A DNA stretch of 64,000 bases from Riptortus pedestris (GCA_019009955.1 CM032233.1:114124001-114188000); one strand, 5' to 3'; counted from the first letter of the stretch, positions 22,979 to 33,793 are shown. Notes: generated by a model not told the origin, from the letters alone. A program made the numbers and translations.

Positions 22979-23161
22979 TTAATGAGAAAGGTACGAAGTG
23001 GGCTTAAAGATATTTATTGCGTACAGAACATGACGGAATAAAAACAAGAACAAGGTTATAGAAAAGAGTAAACAATGTTAATAATTAAAAACATATGGTT
23101 TTAGAAGAGCATTAATAAATAAATAATGTAGGCAGGCGTTGAGGACGGCCAAACCATAAAA

Positions 23162-23809
23162 AAGTCTGTCACGCAGGGGCTGCGTAAACTAAGCAGATTT
23201 CCCATGTGATGTTCTACAATAGAGAAATCTGCTTACTGGTAACACAACACCACCGTGATTAAATGCAAACGGTAATGAGAAATCTTTCAGTTAATTAAAA
23301 TATAAATTCCCAACTGAAACGGCTTCTGAATTGTAAGAATAATTTATATTTTAATAACTCAAATTTTAGTAGTCCAAGAACTAAAGAAGGGGGGGGGGAC
23401 GGATGAACAGAACGTATTTGCATATATCTCACAAAGTAACAAAGGTAAGAAGGTTCCACCTGAGCCGAGGAGTTGCGAAAACGGCCGACCTAATCCGAAC
23501 TATACCCGATCACGTGTCCCACTGACTTCATAAAAATGCAAATATCTCGGTTAATATTCAAGATACAGAATAAATGTATATAACAAAATTTATAGTAAAT
23601 TTAATTTGCAATAAGATTGGTTCTTTATACAATTTTTCGATCCGATGCATAATAACGGAGATATTTCGAATTTTCGAAAATCCCCCTCTAACCCCCCCTC
23701 CCTCTAGTCCGATTTCAGCCATTAACGAACATGATCTGTCATTTTACATAAAACGGTTAAATATCGAGTTTCGTAACGATTAAACAAAAATTGCGACCGC
23801 TAGAGCGTT

Positions 23810-23878
<69 letters not shown>

Positions 23879-24003
23879 GAACGAACCTCATTTTCGTCAT
23901 CTCCTGGGTAGGATCGATGGACATTTGAAGAAACTTTTCGAAATTCGCTTCATGAGTATGACCTCAATAGCTGATTTCCCTTAAGGTAAATATGTTCAAA
24001 AAT
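23162..24003 (-). mobile_element. Family A copy F4, long subtype
   Basis: Starts AAGTCTGTCACGCAGGGGCT with the terminal stem-loop and ACTAAGCAGATTTCCC. It has a poly-G run at 23390, the AAATATCTCGGTTAATATTC body, (AT)n at 23814-23873, CATTTTCGTCATCTCCTGGG, and ends with CTGATTTCCCTTAAGGTAAA. Nearly full length. Confidence 0.9.
23814..23873. repeat. (AT)n microsatellite
   Basis: About 30 AT dinucleotides inside family A copy F4. Confidence 0.97.
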
Positions 24004-24734
24004 GAGAATCGGACCGGACCATATATAAACTTTTTTGTTGGGAATTGTGCTTAGAATCATCTCTCAATGTTTAAGCACTAAAGTCTTGCATAGGATTAAT
24101 CAGAGGGAAATAGAATGTGCACTATGCCCTCATTCTTCATTTATTCATTTAAGGAGAAAATTAGCTTAGTTCACAAAGTCCCCGCGTTATGGGCTTTTAT
24201 AATAGAAACATTTATTAACTTTCTGGCAGTCTGTAGACTGATTCATATCTCGAAACCCATTAAATACTGGCTGTGTCATCAAAGGCTTTTCCCAAAGCAG
24301 TTGTTCAATCTTTTTTACGTTCTCATGTTGACTCAAATACTTGAATCCCATTTCAGTTAGAGCACAAAGCTGTTCCCTCATTATAACTAAATATTGGATG
24401 AAACGGATTGTCATTAACAATCTCAAGCTTCTGTGCGAATGACAGGTGCTGTAGGGGAGCTTCCCTTTCGCATTTCGGAAGGCCAAAGCCCCCCGAATCG
24501 GCGAGGGGTGGATAACGATGCAGTACATGAGTTTGCTGGCAGCAAATAGAATAGGTTTAACGCTTTTCATGATAATAATATCGATTATATAGAGCAATGA
24601 TGACGGAAATTTTGGGAGAGTTTCGGTTTGAAACGGATAAGTCTATAAAGGAATAACAATCTGGTTAATTACTCTTAACTTCTGGTCTAAAACCAGAAAA
24701 TTTGTTACGATGAGTTTTTTTATTTATTTATTTC
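24004..24734. other. Island between two family A copies; unrecognised open frame on the minus strand
   Basis: A 136-codon minus-strand frame (24187-24597) is long for this AT-rich DNA. It contains EMGFKYLSQHENVKKIEQLL and lower-complexity flanks. I do not recognise a domain. It could be a decayed transposon ORF, an exon or chance. The stretch at 24430-24500 is GC-richer than average. Confidence 0.35.
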
Positions 24735-25056
24735 TGCGTGAACTAAGCAGATTTCCTACGTACGTCACGTATTTGCATTTATCTCAAAAGGTAAATGTTC
24801 AATGAGAACAATATTTGGTATTTAGGCTTCACCATTATATAAGAGCTTATTGTAAATAGATATGAGTAGGGGTGAGGATTTATCGAAGGCTGAAAAGTGA
24901 AAAACGTGAATATCTCCGTCAACAATCGACATTTTGAAACAAACGTACATAACAACATTTATAGAATATAGCTTTTGCAATAAGATTGGTTCTATACAAT
25001 AGATAATGGAAGTACGGCTTCAATAGCTCATTTCCCTTACGGGAAATCTGCTAAAA
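24735..25056 (-). mobile_element. Family A copy F5, short subtype, microsatellite deleted
   Basis: Starts CTGCGTGAACTAAGCAGATT (the outer arm of the stem-loop is lost), then the short-subtype segment (ACGTATTTGCATTTATCTCA). It ends CTCATTTCCCTTACGGGAAA then TCTGCTAAAA. Only 320 bp remain, because the part from GGTTCTATACA to the distal hairpin is deleted. Confidence 0.8.
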
Positions 25057-25387
25057 TCATCATGACAGATATTTTAACGTATAAACGTAAAATCGAGATA
25101 GTAAATTGTCTCTGCTACGTTTATAAGTTTTATTTTTTCTCCAATTTTCAGTGCAAGTGATTCATTTAATTAATGATTTAATTCATTCACAGCAAAACTA
25201 TTTGTTGAATTGTGTCCAGAAAAAAATTTGATTTTGTTTTCAGCTGTGACAAGATGTTTATCTGCATACCCTATTATAATGTACCGATCAGCATTATGTT
25301 ATAGTTTGAACAACCCAAAAGAAGCCGAGATCGCTGTGACATAGGGCTCCTTAACGAACAGCCAATAACCAATACTACAACAAAAAA

Positions 25388-25856
25388 AGTCCGTCACCCA
25401 GGGGCTGCGTAAACTAAGCAGATTTCCCTCTTGAAGTTTTACAATAGAGAAATCTGCCCAATAACAACTGTAGTAGTAAGGAATCTCTTAACCTATTCAC
25501 GAGGGACAAACAGTTACGGAAACGGCCACCAGAGCTCTCGGCGGAAAGTCCCGAACATAGCCGACTTCTGCCAACCACATACAGAATAGAAAGCAAATAT
25601 CTCGGTTAATATTCAAGATACAGAATAAATGTATAGAACAATATTTATAGTAAATTTAATTTGCAATAAGATTGATTTTAGACAATCTTTCGATCCGACG
25701 CTCGATAACGGAGATATTTCGAATTTTCAAAAATCCCCCCTCCCACGGGTCCAATTTCAGTCATTAACAAACTCGATCTTCCTTTTTACATAAAACGATT
25801 AAATTCAGAGTTTGGTAACGATCAAACGAAAATTGCGACCGCTAGAGCGTTAACAG

Positions 25857-25924
<68 letters not shown>

Positions 25925-26046
25925 GAACGGACCTCATTTTCGTCATCTCCTGGGTAGGATCGATGGACCTTTGAAGAAGTTTTTCGAAACTCGCGTCATG
26001 AGTACGACCTCAATAGCTGATTTCCCTTAAGGGAAATCTGCTAAAA
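25388..26046 (-). mobile_element. Family A copy F6, joined head-to-tail to F7
   Basis: Starts AGTCCGTCACCCAGGGGCTG and ACTAAGCAGATTTCCC. It has the long-subtype start (GTTTTACAATAGAGAAATCT), the body, (AT)n at 25861-25919 and the conserved segment, and ends GATTTCCCTTAAGGGAAATC then TGCTAAAA. The next bases are the start of another copy (AGTCCACCACGCTGGGGCTG). Confidence 0.92.
25861..25919. repeat. (AT)n microsatellite
   Basis: About 30 AT dinucleotides inside family A copy F6. Confidence 0.97.
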
Positions 26047-26085
26047 AGTCCACCACGCTGGGGCTGCGGATTTCCAGGAATGACA
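26047..26085 (-). mobile_element. Family A fragment F7 (terminal stem-loop only)
   Basis: AGTCCACCACGCTGGGGCTG followed by CGGATTTCC directly continues from the end of copy F6. Only the terminal part survives. Confidence 0.75.
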
Positions 26086-26320
26086 CACAAGTAATGCCAT
26101 TTCACCATATATTCTCTAATTTTAAGTCCATATTCTATGAACAGAAGTGGAGCTTTGTTGTAAGTTTAAATCAAGAACCTCGTTCTGAACATGCAATAAA
26201 AAATAGCAGCACTTTAGCAAAATAGAAATCTTAGGAAGACAAACTTATTTGTTTAAAAGAAAACACAAAGAAAGTATATATATACATACATAATAGGAGA
26301 CAAAAAAGTACTAATAATAA

Positions 26321-26938
26321 AAGTCCATCACACAGGAGGTCCGTTAACTAAGCAGATTTTCAACGTGCGTCACGAATTTGCTTTTATCTCAAAACTAAGA
26401 CCAAAACAACGGGACTAATATATAGTATTTAGACTTCAAATAAAGTGTTTCATTATAGAACAGCTTAATGTTTGTGTGAAATGAGTAGGAGTGGGGGTTT
26501 ACTGTAGGCCGAAAACCAAAATATGCAAATATCTCGGGTAATAATCAAGATAGCGAAAAAAATGTACATAACAACATTTACAGAACACTACATTTGCCAT
26601 AATATTGTTTCTATACAGTTTTTGATCCGACGTATAATAACGGAGATATTACGAATTTTCGAAATCCCCCCACTCGCACTGGTCGGATTTCAGCCATTAA
26701 CGAACTTGATCTTTCATTTTACATAAATGAATTAAATGTCGTTTTTGGTAACAGTACAAGAAAATGGCGACCGTTAGAGCGTTAACGGACACACACACAC
26801 ACACACACCCACACAGTTTTTAACGGACCTCATTCTCGTCATTTCCTGGGTATGATCGATGGACATTTGAGGAAAGTTTTCAAAAATCGCGTCATGAATA
26901 CGACCTCAATAGGTGATTTCCCTTAAGGGAAATCTAAA
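26321..26938 (-). mobile_element. Family A copy F8, short subtype with (AC)n
   Basis: Starts AAGTCCATCACACAGGAGGT and ACTAAGCAGATTTTC, then the short-subtype segment. The internal microsatellite is (AC)n at 26791-26814 instead of (AT)n. It ends GGTGATTTCCCTTAAGGGAA then ATCTAAAAG. The last 2-3 bases of the subterminal repeat are lost. Confidence 0.87.
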
Positions 26939-27008
26939 AGGGTGCTAACCTGTAGATAACCCGTCCCACTTAGCCAGTCGCAAAAGTGGACGTTAATGAA
27001 TAATAATA
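26939..27008 (+). mobile_element. tRNA-derived SINE, 3' fragment
   Basis: Carries GCTAACCTGTAGATAACCCG and CGCAAAAGTGGACGTTAATG followed by AATAATAAT, the 3' body of the SINE family complete at 48200-48447. The tRNA-like 5' part is missing. It abuts the end of family A copy F8. Confidence 0.8.
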
Positions 27009-27479
27009 TATAATATGTTCATCAAAATGTGGTTTTGTAAAATGTTTTCATTGCGGATTCTATTCTAATAGCGGAGAAGTCGTCTTACTAGACCCTGTGA
27101 TAAGGTTAATCATATTTTAAGCTTATTCATTCCGCAATGCGTATATAAGCAACGTTTTTTAATGCTGTTGAAACGCCTGACACATTTATCACCTTCTTCT
27201 TATTATTATTGTCTTATAGTCAGTTCTGAGTGTCGAGTAACAGTATGATACAGAGCAGTCCTTAGACCAGAGATCCTGGTTTCTAGAACAGATATAGGCA
27301 TCCATGTGGCGTAATGACTGTGTTTATAGCACAAGCTCTATGTTTGTAAAACGAGACGGAAAGTGGCGGAGAACCTCTGCCAGAATAACTTTCCTTGTTA
27401 GCACTATGTGAGTTCCAATAAAAATATCGCTTCAGTTACAGACCACGGGTTTCAGATACAAAGCGGACAAGTAGATAAA

Positions 27480-27926
27480 AAAGTCCGTCACGCAGGGGCT
27501 GCGTTAACTAAGCAGATTTCCGGCATGCTTTAAGTATTTGCATTAATCTCAAAATGTAAAAGTTCAATGATAACAACATTTGGTATTTAGGCTTTAAATG
27601 AAGTGCTTCATAACATAATAGTATATTATTAATATGAGATGAGTAGGAGTGGGGTTTTATTCAGGTCCGAAAACTAAAAAATGCGAATATCTCGGTTAAT
27701 AATCAAGATAATGGAATAATGTACATAGCAGGATATTTAGAAAATTACAGTTCTAATAGGATTGGTTATATACAGTTTTTCGATCCAACGCATAATAATG
27801 GAGATATTAAGAATTGTCGAAAGTCTCCCCTCCCACTGGCCCGATTTCAGCTGTTAACAAACTTGATCTTACTTTTTATATGTACACGATTAAATATCAA
27901 GTTTGGTAACGGAAATCTGCTAAAAC
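27480..27926 (-). mobile_element. Family A copy F9, short subtype, distal part deleted
   Basis: Starts AAGTCCGTCACGCAGGGGCT and AACTAAGCAGATTTCC, with the short-subtype segment and body to GTTTGGTAAC. It then jumps directly to GGAAATCTGCTAAAA at 27911-27925. The microsatellite, the conserved CATTTTCGTCATC segment and one hairpin arm are deleted, but both extreme ends remain. Confidence 0.87.
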
Positions 27927-28222
27927 ACTCAGGTGCCTTCATAGAATAGAGACCAAAATGAATTATGTGAAACTTAAATGGAATTTGGTAATAACAATGC
28001 ATTGAATGCCCACAACTCATTTCAAATATAGAGTTATGTATTTCCTCTACATAGTAACCCTATGTTGAGGGATTTTATTTTCTGCACATCCTAAGAATAT
28101 TTGCATTATATGAGCAGTTTGTCAAAAAATTTAACAATTTTATATAATGATATATATACATATCAAAATGTAAATAAGAACATGAATTCTATTTTTGAGG
28201 CTGCATCGCTGGGAAGTATCGT

Positions 28223-28659
28223 CATTGTGAGGATTTTGGCTATCTGCTCCAGCGGTTGGAATTTTTGTTCTGCAAATTTTCAATGTCCATCTTCGTCAGG
28301 CATAAATTTGATTTGAATGGCTACTTCAATTATCATATGTTTGGAGTTTTATTTTATTTCAGTATGGCTTTCTACGTTTCTGAAAGTATGACACCGTCCA
28401 CGCCGTTTATAGTATTTGTTCTTTGTCCTGGGAGCCCTAGAAATAAATAAGAGGACAAATACTATAAACGGCGTGGACGGTGTCATACTTTCAGAAACGT
28501 GGAAAGCCATACTGAAATAAAATAAAACTCCAAACATATGATAATTGAAGTAGCCATTCAAATCAAATTTATGCCTGACGAAGATGGACGCATTTCCATT
28601 GAAAATTTGCAAAACAAAAATTCCAACCGCTGGAGCAGATAGCCGAAATCCTCACAATG
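28223..28659. mobile_element. Long palindromic (foldback) element, copy 1
   Basis: Two arms of about 200 bp (about 28223-28430 and 28450-28659) are inverted near-identical copies, with a spacer of about 20-30 bp around GGGAGCCCTAGAAATAAATA. The outer ends read CATTGTGAGGATTTTGGCTA and, at the right, TAGCCGAAATCCTCACAATG. Because of the symmetry both strands carry the same short open frame (SMAFYVSESMTPSTPFIVF-like). Read on the plus strand, the right arm encodes INGVDGVILSETWKAILK, which is also found in copy 2. I do not recognise the peptide. It could be a captured or terminal-repeat coding segment of a foldback, MULE or Harbinger-type element. Confidence 0.82.
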
Positions 28660-29760
28660 AAGAACATGAATATTAAACTTTACAAAAAAAAAATAAATAA
28701 GAACAATTAGGAATATAATCATACAAAAAAATGACATTATATTAATATTAAATTATATATACCTCTCTCAGCTAAAGAATATCATAGGCTATTGCTTTTA
28801 ATAAATTTACATATTTTGAAAGTGAAATATCAGGACAATATAGAGTTAATTCTGTGACTGATGTGTTCGAAAGGGGTATTCATTCCTACTAATTTTGCTT
28901 GAAAAGTATGGCCCGTGAAATTTCGATCCATGAAAATTCTTCTGCAGTTCCTGGCTACTTGGCACTGATAAATTATATTTATGTGTGATAAACATCCGAC
29001 ATTAAAAAAGTAGCGACAGCATAAATTACCGGAAACCAATTTGTATGCAAAAAAAATCGTCACTTTGTAAGCCTTTTGCAAATAGCATCATCATAAATGA
29101 AGCAAAATGAAATGAAATGCGTTTATTTCCATTAAATAATAACATAATTGGATACGTCTAGTAGTTTCTAATATTATGTCAATTAATTTATTTTCAAATT
29201 ATTGTATAAAATGTATACTTGTATAATAAATTCGTCAATTCCTATGAATACATATTATAAAACCCATCAATTTATTAATTTTATACTATCAATTAATTGA
29301 TTTATTAATTTTTTGACAATCTTAATATAATATGTATATTTCCATTGTAAATATACAAGATACATTTTTTTTTCTTATTGACATGCAAATTTGTTAAAGG
29401 ACGACAAGCTATATAAATGATAAGAAACTGATTCCAACCTAAAGAGACAATGTACCTGATCACAAATTATTTTTGATCGACTTTTAGACAAATATTTTGA
29501 AGATTTATTTTTTGATTGAAAATTGTTGATAGTATTCATTTTGTGTATAAAAACATCCTTCAGACATGAAGTTCTTTAATTTATTTTTAAATAAATAATA
29601 TTTTTAGGAGATTTATTCATTCGGGAAAGCGTTAAAGACTTTTACTCGATATATTTATGCCTGTGGTTGGGAGTTTGAAGCTTATTATTGTATCACGTTT
29701 TATATTTCCCCACAAAAAGCCATGTAAATGGCTTTATTATAAACATCTAGAACATTTTTA
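28660..29760. other. AT-rich region, nothing recognised
   Basis: A minus-strand frame of 83 codons (28830-29081) contains RNCRRIFMDRNFTGHTFQAK, protein-like but unrecognised. The rest is AT-rich with no repeat or RNA signature seen. Confidence 0.35.
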
Positions 29761-29861
29761 GCAGTTCAAAACCTAGCTACTATCCTTAAAAACCTTCAAC
29801 TCAAATCAAATGTGTTTCAAGGATTTTCTCAAATTTTTAAAAGGACTAGCATTAGAATTTT

Positions 29862-30055
29862 CAGTGCCTGCTCTGAGGGGGATCGTGCCCAGCACTCAAC
29901 CTGAGAAGCTAATAGTTCTATCGAGAACTGGCGTATTGACGCCATAAAACTCAGATGGGTTGTTGAATCTATTCATGACAACATTAAAAAAAATATGCGA
30001 GCTCACGATTTGGAGAATATATTATTACTTGAAGTAGGCACCCCGATCCACATTG
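29862..30055 (+). pseudogene. ISL2EU/Harbinger-like DDE transposase, C-terminal relic
   Basis: One frame reads SACSEGDRAQHST, a stop, EANSS, and then DAIKLRWVVESIHDNIKKNM (RWVVE codons at 29953-29967). DDE transposases of the ISL2EU/Harbinger group carry a Q..T..EAN..R..T..RWVVE..N..IK block containing the last catalytic Glu. The spacing and the RWVVES core match that pattern, while the N of 'VN' is replaced. The rest of the gene is not recognisable. The assignment rests on this single block. Confidence 0.55.
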
Positions 30056-30221
30056 TATGAATAGGCAATCATTAATCTCATAATAAATAGTGCTGAGCAG
30101 TGTTTGTAAAGCATTTCGCGTATATTTATGCATCAGCCCATCAAAACTAGGCTTTTAGCAGACTTCCCAAGATTGAATACCAGCAAATCAGGTTGTCGAT
30201 TTCTCTAAACAGTTATAATAT

Positions 30222-30358
30222 GTTCGTGGCTCAGGTTATCAAGTGAGTTAAAGCGTTGCCTTTAATCGGCGACTTGGAGAGTGGCGAGTTCTATTCCCAC
30301 ATGGGCAATAGAAATTTGACGAACTAGTTAAATAAAATCCTTAGTCCCACTCTGGATA
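30222..30358 (+). mobile_element. tRNA-derived SINE, 5' part, interrupted by a family A copy
   Basis: GTGGCTCAGGTTATCAAGTG (box A region) and GTGGCGAGTTCTATTCCCAC (box B region, consensus GGTTCGANTCC) are present, followed by GTTAAATAAAATCCTTAGTC. The SINE stops at CTCTGGATACA, where family A copy F10 begins with AAGTCCGTCACG, so the family A copy probably inserted into the SINE. Confidence 0.8.
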
Positions 30359-30360
30359 CA

Positions 30361-30948
30361 AAGTCCGTCACGCAGGGGTTGCGTTACCCATGCAGATTTC
30401 CCACGTGAGTCAAGTATTTGCGTTTATCTCAAAGAGTAAAATTTCAATGAGAACAATATTTGGTATTTAGGCTTCAAATAACGTGCTTCATAACAGCTTA
30501 TTGTTAATATACCATGAGTAGTAGTGGGGGTTTACTGAAGGCCGAATAATAAATAATGCAAATATCTCGGTTAATAATCAATATAGTGAAAAAACGTATG
30601 TAACAACATTTATAGAGATATTTAATTTGCAATAACATTGGTTCTATACACCGTTACAATCCGAAGTATAATAACGAAGATATATTGAATTTTAGAAATT
30701 CCTCCCCCTCCTCCACCCAGTCCGATTTCTGCCGTTAACGAACTTGATCTTTCTTTTTATATGAAACGCTTATATATCGAATTTGGTAACGATTAAAAAA
30801 AAAACATTGCGACCACTAGAGCGGTAACAGGCTGTATATATGTACATACACAACGGACCTCTTTTTCGTCATCTATTAGGTAGGATCGATGGACATTTGA
30901 AGACATTTTTCAAAAATCACGTCATGAGTACAACCTCACATATTCCGA
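30361..30948 (-). mobile_element. Family A copy F10, short subtype
   Basis: Starts AAGTCCGTCACGCAGGGGTT and GCAGATTTCCCACGTGAG, with the short-subtype segment, body, a degenerated microsatellite (TATATATGTACATACACA) and CATCTATTAGGTAGGATCG. It ends at CATGAGTACAACCTCA without the final hairpin. Confidence 0.85.
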
Positions 30949-31295
30949 GAAAAGCGAATCATTTTCAGGTGGAAAACTAATCGAATATATAAAATCTGTT
31001 AATTCTTTTAAAAAAATAAATTAAATCGCTTCATATCTGAAAGATGTTTTTGTATGTAAAACGAATGCTATAATATATGTTGAATTATTAAATAAAACTA
31101 TAAAATATTTGCATATTACATTATAGTTGGTTAAAAATAATTCATGCATAATGTCATTTTAAGATTCATCAAATATCTCATCATTTATAAATCATGTCAT
31201 CCTTTAACCCCACTCCTTCTCCGAGCCCCCATTTTTAGGGTTAAGGATCTTAGGTCTTAAAATTTTGTAGAATTTTGTATTCTGAGTATTTTTAT

Positions 31296-31516
31296 TAGTA
31301 TTATTATTTATTAACGTCCACTTTTTGCATCTAAGGCTAATTGGGACGGGTTATCTACAGGTTACCACCCTTTTAAGGTGGGACTTAGGCTGTTATTTAA
31401 TACTTTACGTCACTAAATAACTTCCTTTGCCCAGGCGAGAATCGTACTCGCCACTCTAGGTTTACCATGTGAGATTAAGGTCAACGCTTTAACTCACATG
31501 GCGAACCTGTGCCCCT
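31296..31516 (-). mobile_element. tRNA-derived SINE with 16-bp TSD
   Basis: In reverse complement: GGGGCACAGGTTCGCCATGT, the tRNA-like box B CGAGTACGATTCTCGCC, GTTATTTAGTGACG, a CCACCTTAAAAGGGTGG-type stem, ACCCGTCCCAATTAGCC and a (TAA)n tail. The 16-bp direct repeat TTCTGAGTATTTTTAT (31280-31295 and 31517-31532) flanks it exactly. Confidence 0.93.
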
Positions 31517-31554
31517 TTCTGAGTATTTTTATGTTTACATTGAAGGGATAATGT

Positions 31555-32310
31555 TTTTAACTTTAAACACCCAATAGCACTAAACATAACAGAAGAAATT
31601 CATAAACAACAAATATACCAAAATACAATTACCCTATATTGGCTGCCAGGACACGAGGACCTTGGACTTAGTACGACAGCAGGCTACCAGGCTAAACTAA
31701 TTACTCAACAAAGTCAATACACACAAACAAACTTACTATACGAAGACATAGTGAGACATATCGGACACTGAATCCTAAACAAATGGCAATCAGAATGGAT
31801 GGAAGTAAAGAACCACCTCCGCAGTATCAAAAGTACTATAAGGAGTGGCCATCGAGCCATAGGAGTACTAGACGGGAGCAAGTAGTTCTTGCCAGGCTCA
31901 GGATCGGCCACATATACCTGACACATAGACACTTAATGACAAGGACAGACAACCCTATATGCAAATACTGCAACAAGCACCAGACTGCACCCAACGAAAA
32001 AACCTTCACATACCCTACTATATGACAGAACTATTAACTGATAGCGGCCAATATATTCCACAAATACTAACATATCTAGAACATTTAAACATTTAAGAAA
32101 ACATAGTATAAAATAGAATATGTCTACAGCGTACTTAAAAAGATTTAAAAGGGATAACTATTATTATATTCATTTAGACAAAAAATAAAGTAAAACAAAG
32201 GTAAGTAAGTACATGAATAAATATATTATTCTAACTACCCCTTAACAATTAGAGATCTTGCTAATCACCATCGATGTAGGGCACAAACCAAATAAAATAA
32301 ATAAAAATAA
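31555..32310 (+). pseudogene. LINE family L1x, 3' fragment (RNase H end and C-terminus)
   Basis: The frame from about 31590 reads LYWLPGHEDLGLSTTAGYQA, the last RNase H block (..W.PGH.g..gn..AD), then NKWQSEWMEVKNHLRS. After a frame change comes EQVVLARLRIGHIYLTHRHL and CKYCN, the start of the C-terminal CHC knuckle. It is broken by stops and frameshifts. The A-rich 3' tail ends at about 32310. The same family recurs at 36300-36640 (minus strand) and, as the 3' end only, at 41690-42050. 'L1x' is only a label for this window. Confidence 0.85.
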
Positions 32311-32849
32311 GTTTTTAACACCTAGAAGCATCAAATCGTGGCCTTCTTACCTTGATTAAACATTCGTTTCATTGTTATCATGAAGCCTTGCCATCCTTAG
32401 AACGGTTCTGTGATAAAAATTGAAACGTTTTGAAGTAATTTCTAATTTCCTTAACTGTTTGGTTAGTTCGCATTGGATCCAATCAACAACCAATCTAATA
32501 ATAAAATATGAGATACGATTGCCAGCCTTAATGAAAGCCTATCTTTTTTAGAGTAGCAATCATAAAAAGCTGAAATACAGCCAGGAATTTTCATTATCTC
32601 CAGTATAAAACAACTTGAACTAGCAGTGTGATTATCTTTATTGCAGTAGTTCTGCAGGTTTGGATCAAGGAATGTGTTATTAGGTCCCGAGTCGGGAGGA
32701 ATGGATGTTAGGACTGTTCTAGCTATACTACTCTAAATAAAAGTCCCACTCGTTGTCTCTTACTCTCCAAAGCCAATCAAATTATTTAGAAATAATAACT
32801 AAAAATGCTATGGTAAATAGTAGTCACTGTGCTAAATATTTGAACGCAC
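32311..32849. other. Unassigned AT-rich spacer
   Basis: No gene or repeat recognised. It borders LINE tail sequence on the left and a family A end fragment on the right. Confidence 0.4.
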
Positions 32850-33793
32850 CTATAGTGTAAAATAAGCAGATTTTCCGCGTGCTGGACATGTTGATGATGT
32901 CTTCTCAAATTTATTTTAGCAGATTTTCCTTAGGGGAAGTCAGCTATTGAGGTCGTACTCATGACGCGATTTTCGAAAATTTTCTTCAAATGTCAATCTA
33001 TCCTACCTGTATATATTATGTCTGTTACCGTTCTAGAGGCGCAATTATTGTTTAATCGTTACCAAACTCGACATTTAGTCGTTTTATGCAAACAGAAAGA
33101 TAAATGTCGTTAACGGCTGAAATCGGACCAGAGGGAGAAGGGGTTTAGAGGAGAGGAATTTCGAAAATTTGAAATATTTCTGTTACTATAAGTCGGATGA
33201 AAAAATTTTATAGAAACAGTCTTATGGAAAATTATATTTACTATAAATATTGTTCTATCGATATTTTCCGTATAATGAATATTAATTGAGATTTTAGGGG
33301 TGGTTAGGGGTTTTTAGTTTTACGCTTTCAGTAAACCCTCACTCCTACTAGTGACGTATTAATAATAAGCTGTTATATATTATATATACCACTTCACTAT
33401 CTTTTCTTTTGTTCTTGCATTACTAAAATCTGAGTTATTGAGGTAGATTATTTTGATTCATTTCAAATTACTTCACTAGCTATTGTAATTAGCCTTCAAT
33501 ATAATTAATATGTCATATTCAGATATATTTCATTAATAGTTCATATTTACGGTCTAGAATGATTCTATCTATTCAGCGCTGCGAAGTTGGCTGACCTGTT
33601 TGTTTAAAATTCAGACGCTTTCCATTGTAGATATTATTATACTTGTAAATTGACTGAATGGTTTCTTATTACCGTTTATATTTATTCCCTTAATACGGTC
33701 TCGGTGTTGTTACCAGTATATAAATTTGTCTGTTGTATACCTTCCCTTGGGAAATCTGCTTAGTTTACGCAGCCTCTGCGTGACAGACGTTTT
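32850..33793 (+). mobile_element. Family A copy R7 preceded by an inverted end fragment
   Basis: At 32850-32932 a fragment in the opposite orientation (ATAAGCAGATTTTCCGCGTG, similar to fragment F3) runs up to TTTTAGCAGATTTTCC at 32934, the start of copy R7. R7 has the 5' hairpin (decayed), a residual TATATA, TGTCTGTTACCG, the long-subtype body, GGGAAATCTGCTTAG, ACGCAGCCTCTGCGT and GACAGACG. The facing ends form a natural inverted pair. Confidence 0.83.

Noticed and set aside
31714..31932. Minus-strand open frame with SMCQVYVADPEPGKN-like protein, similar to a plus-strand frame at 36287-36571
   Set aside because: The similarity arises because both are the antisense of the same LINE fragment. 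The sense strand carries the real RNase H and zinc-knuckle motifs.
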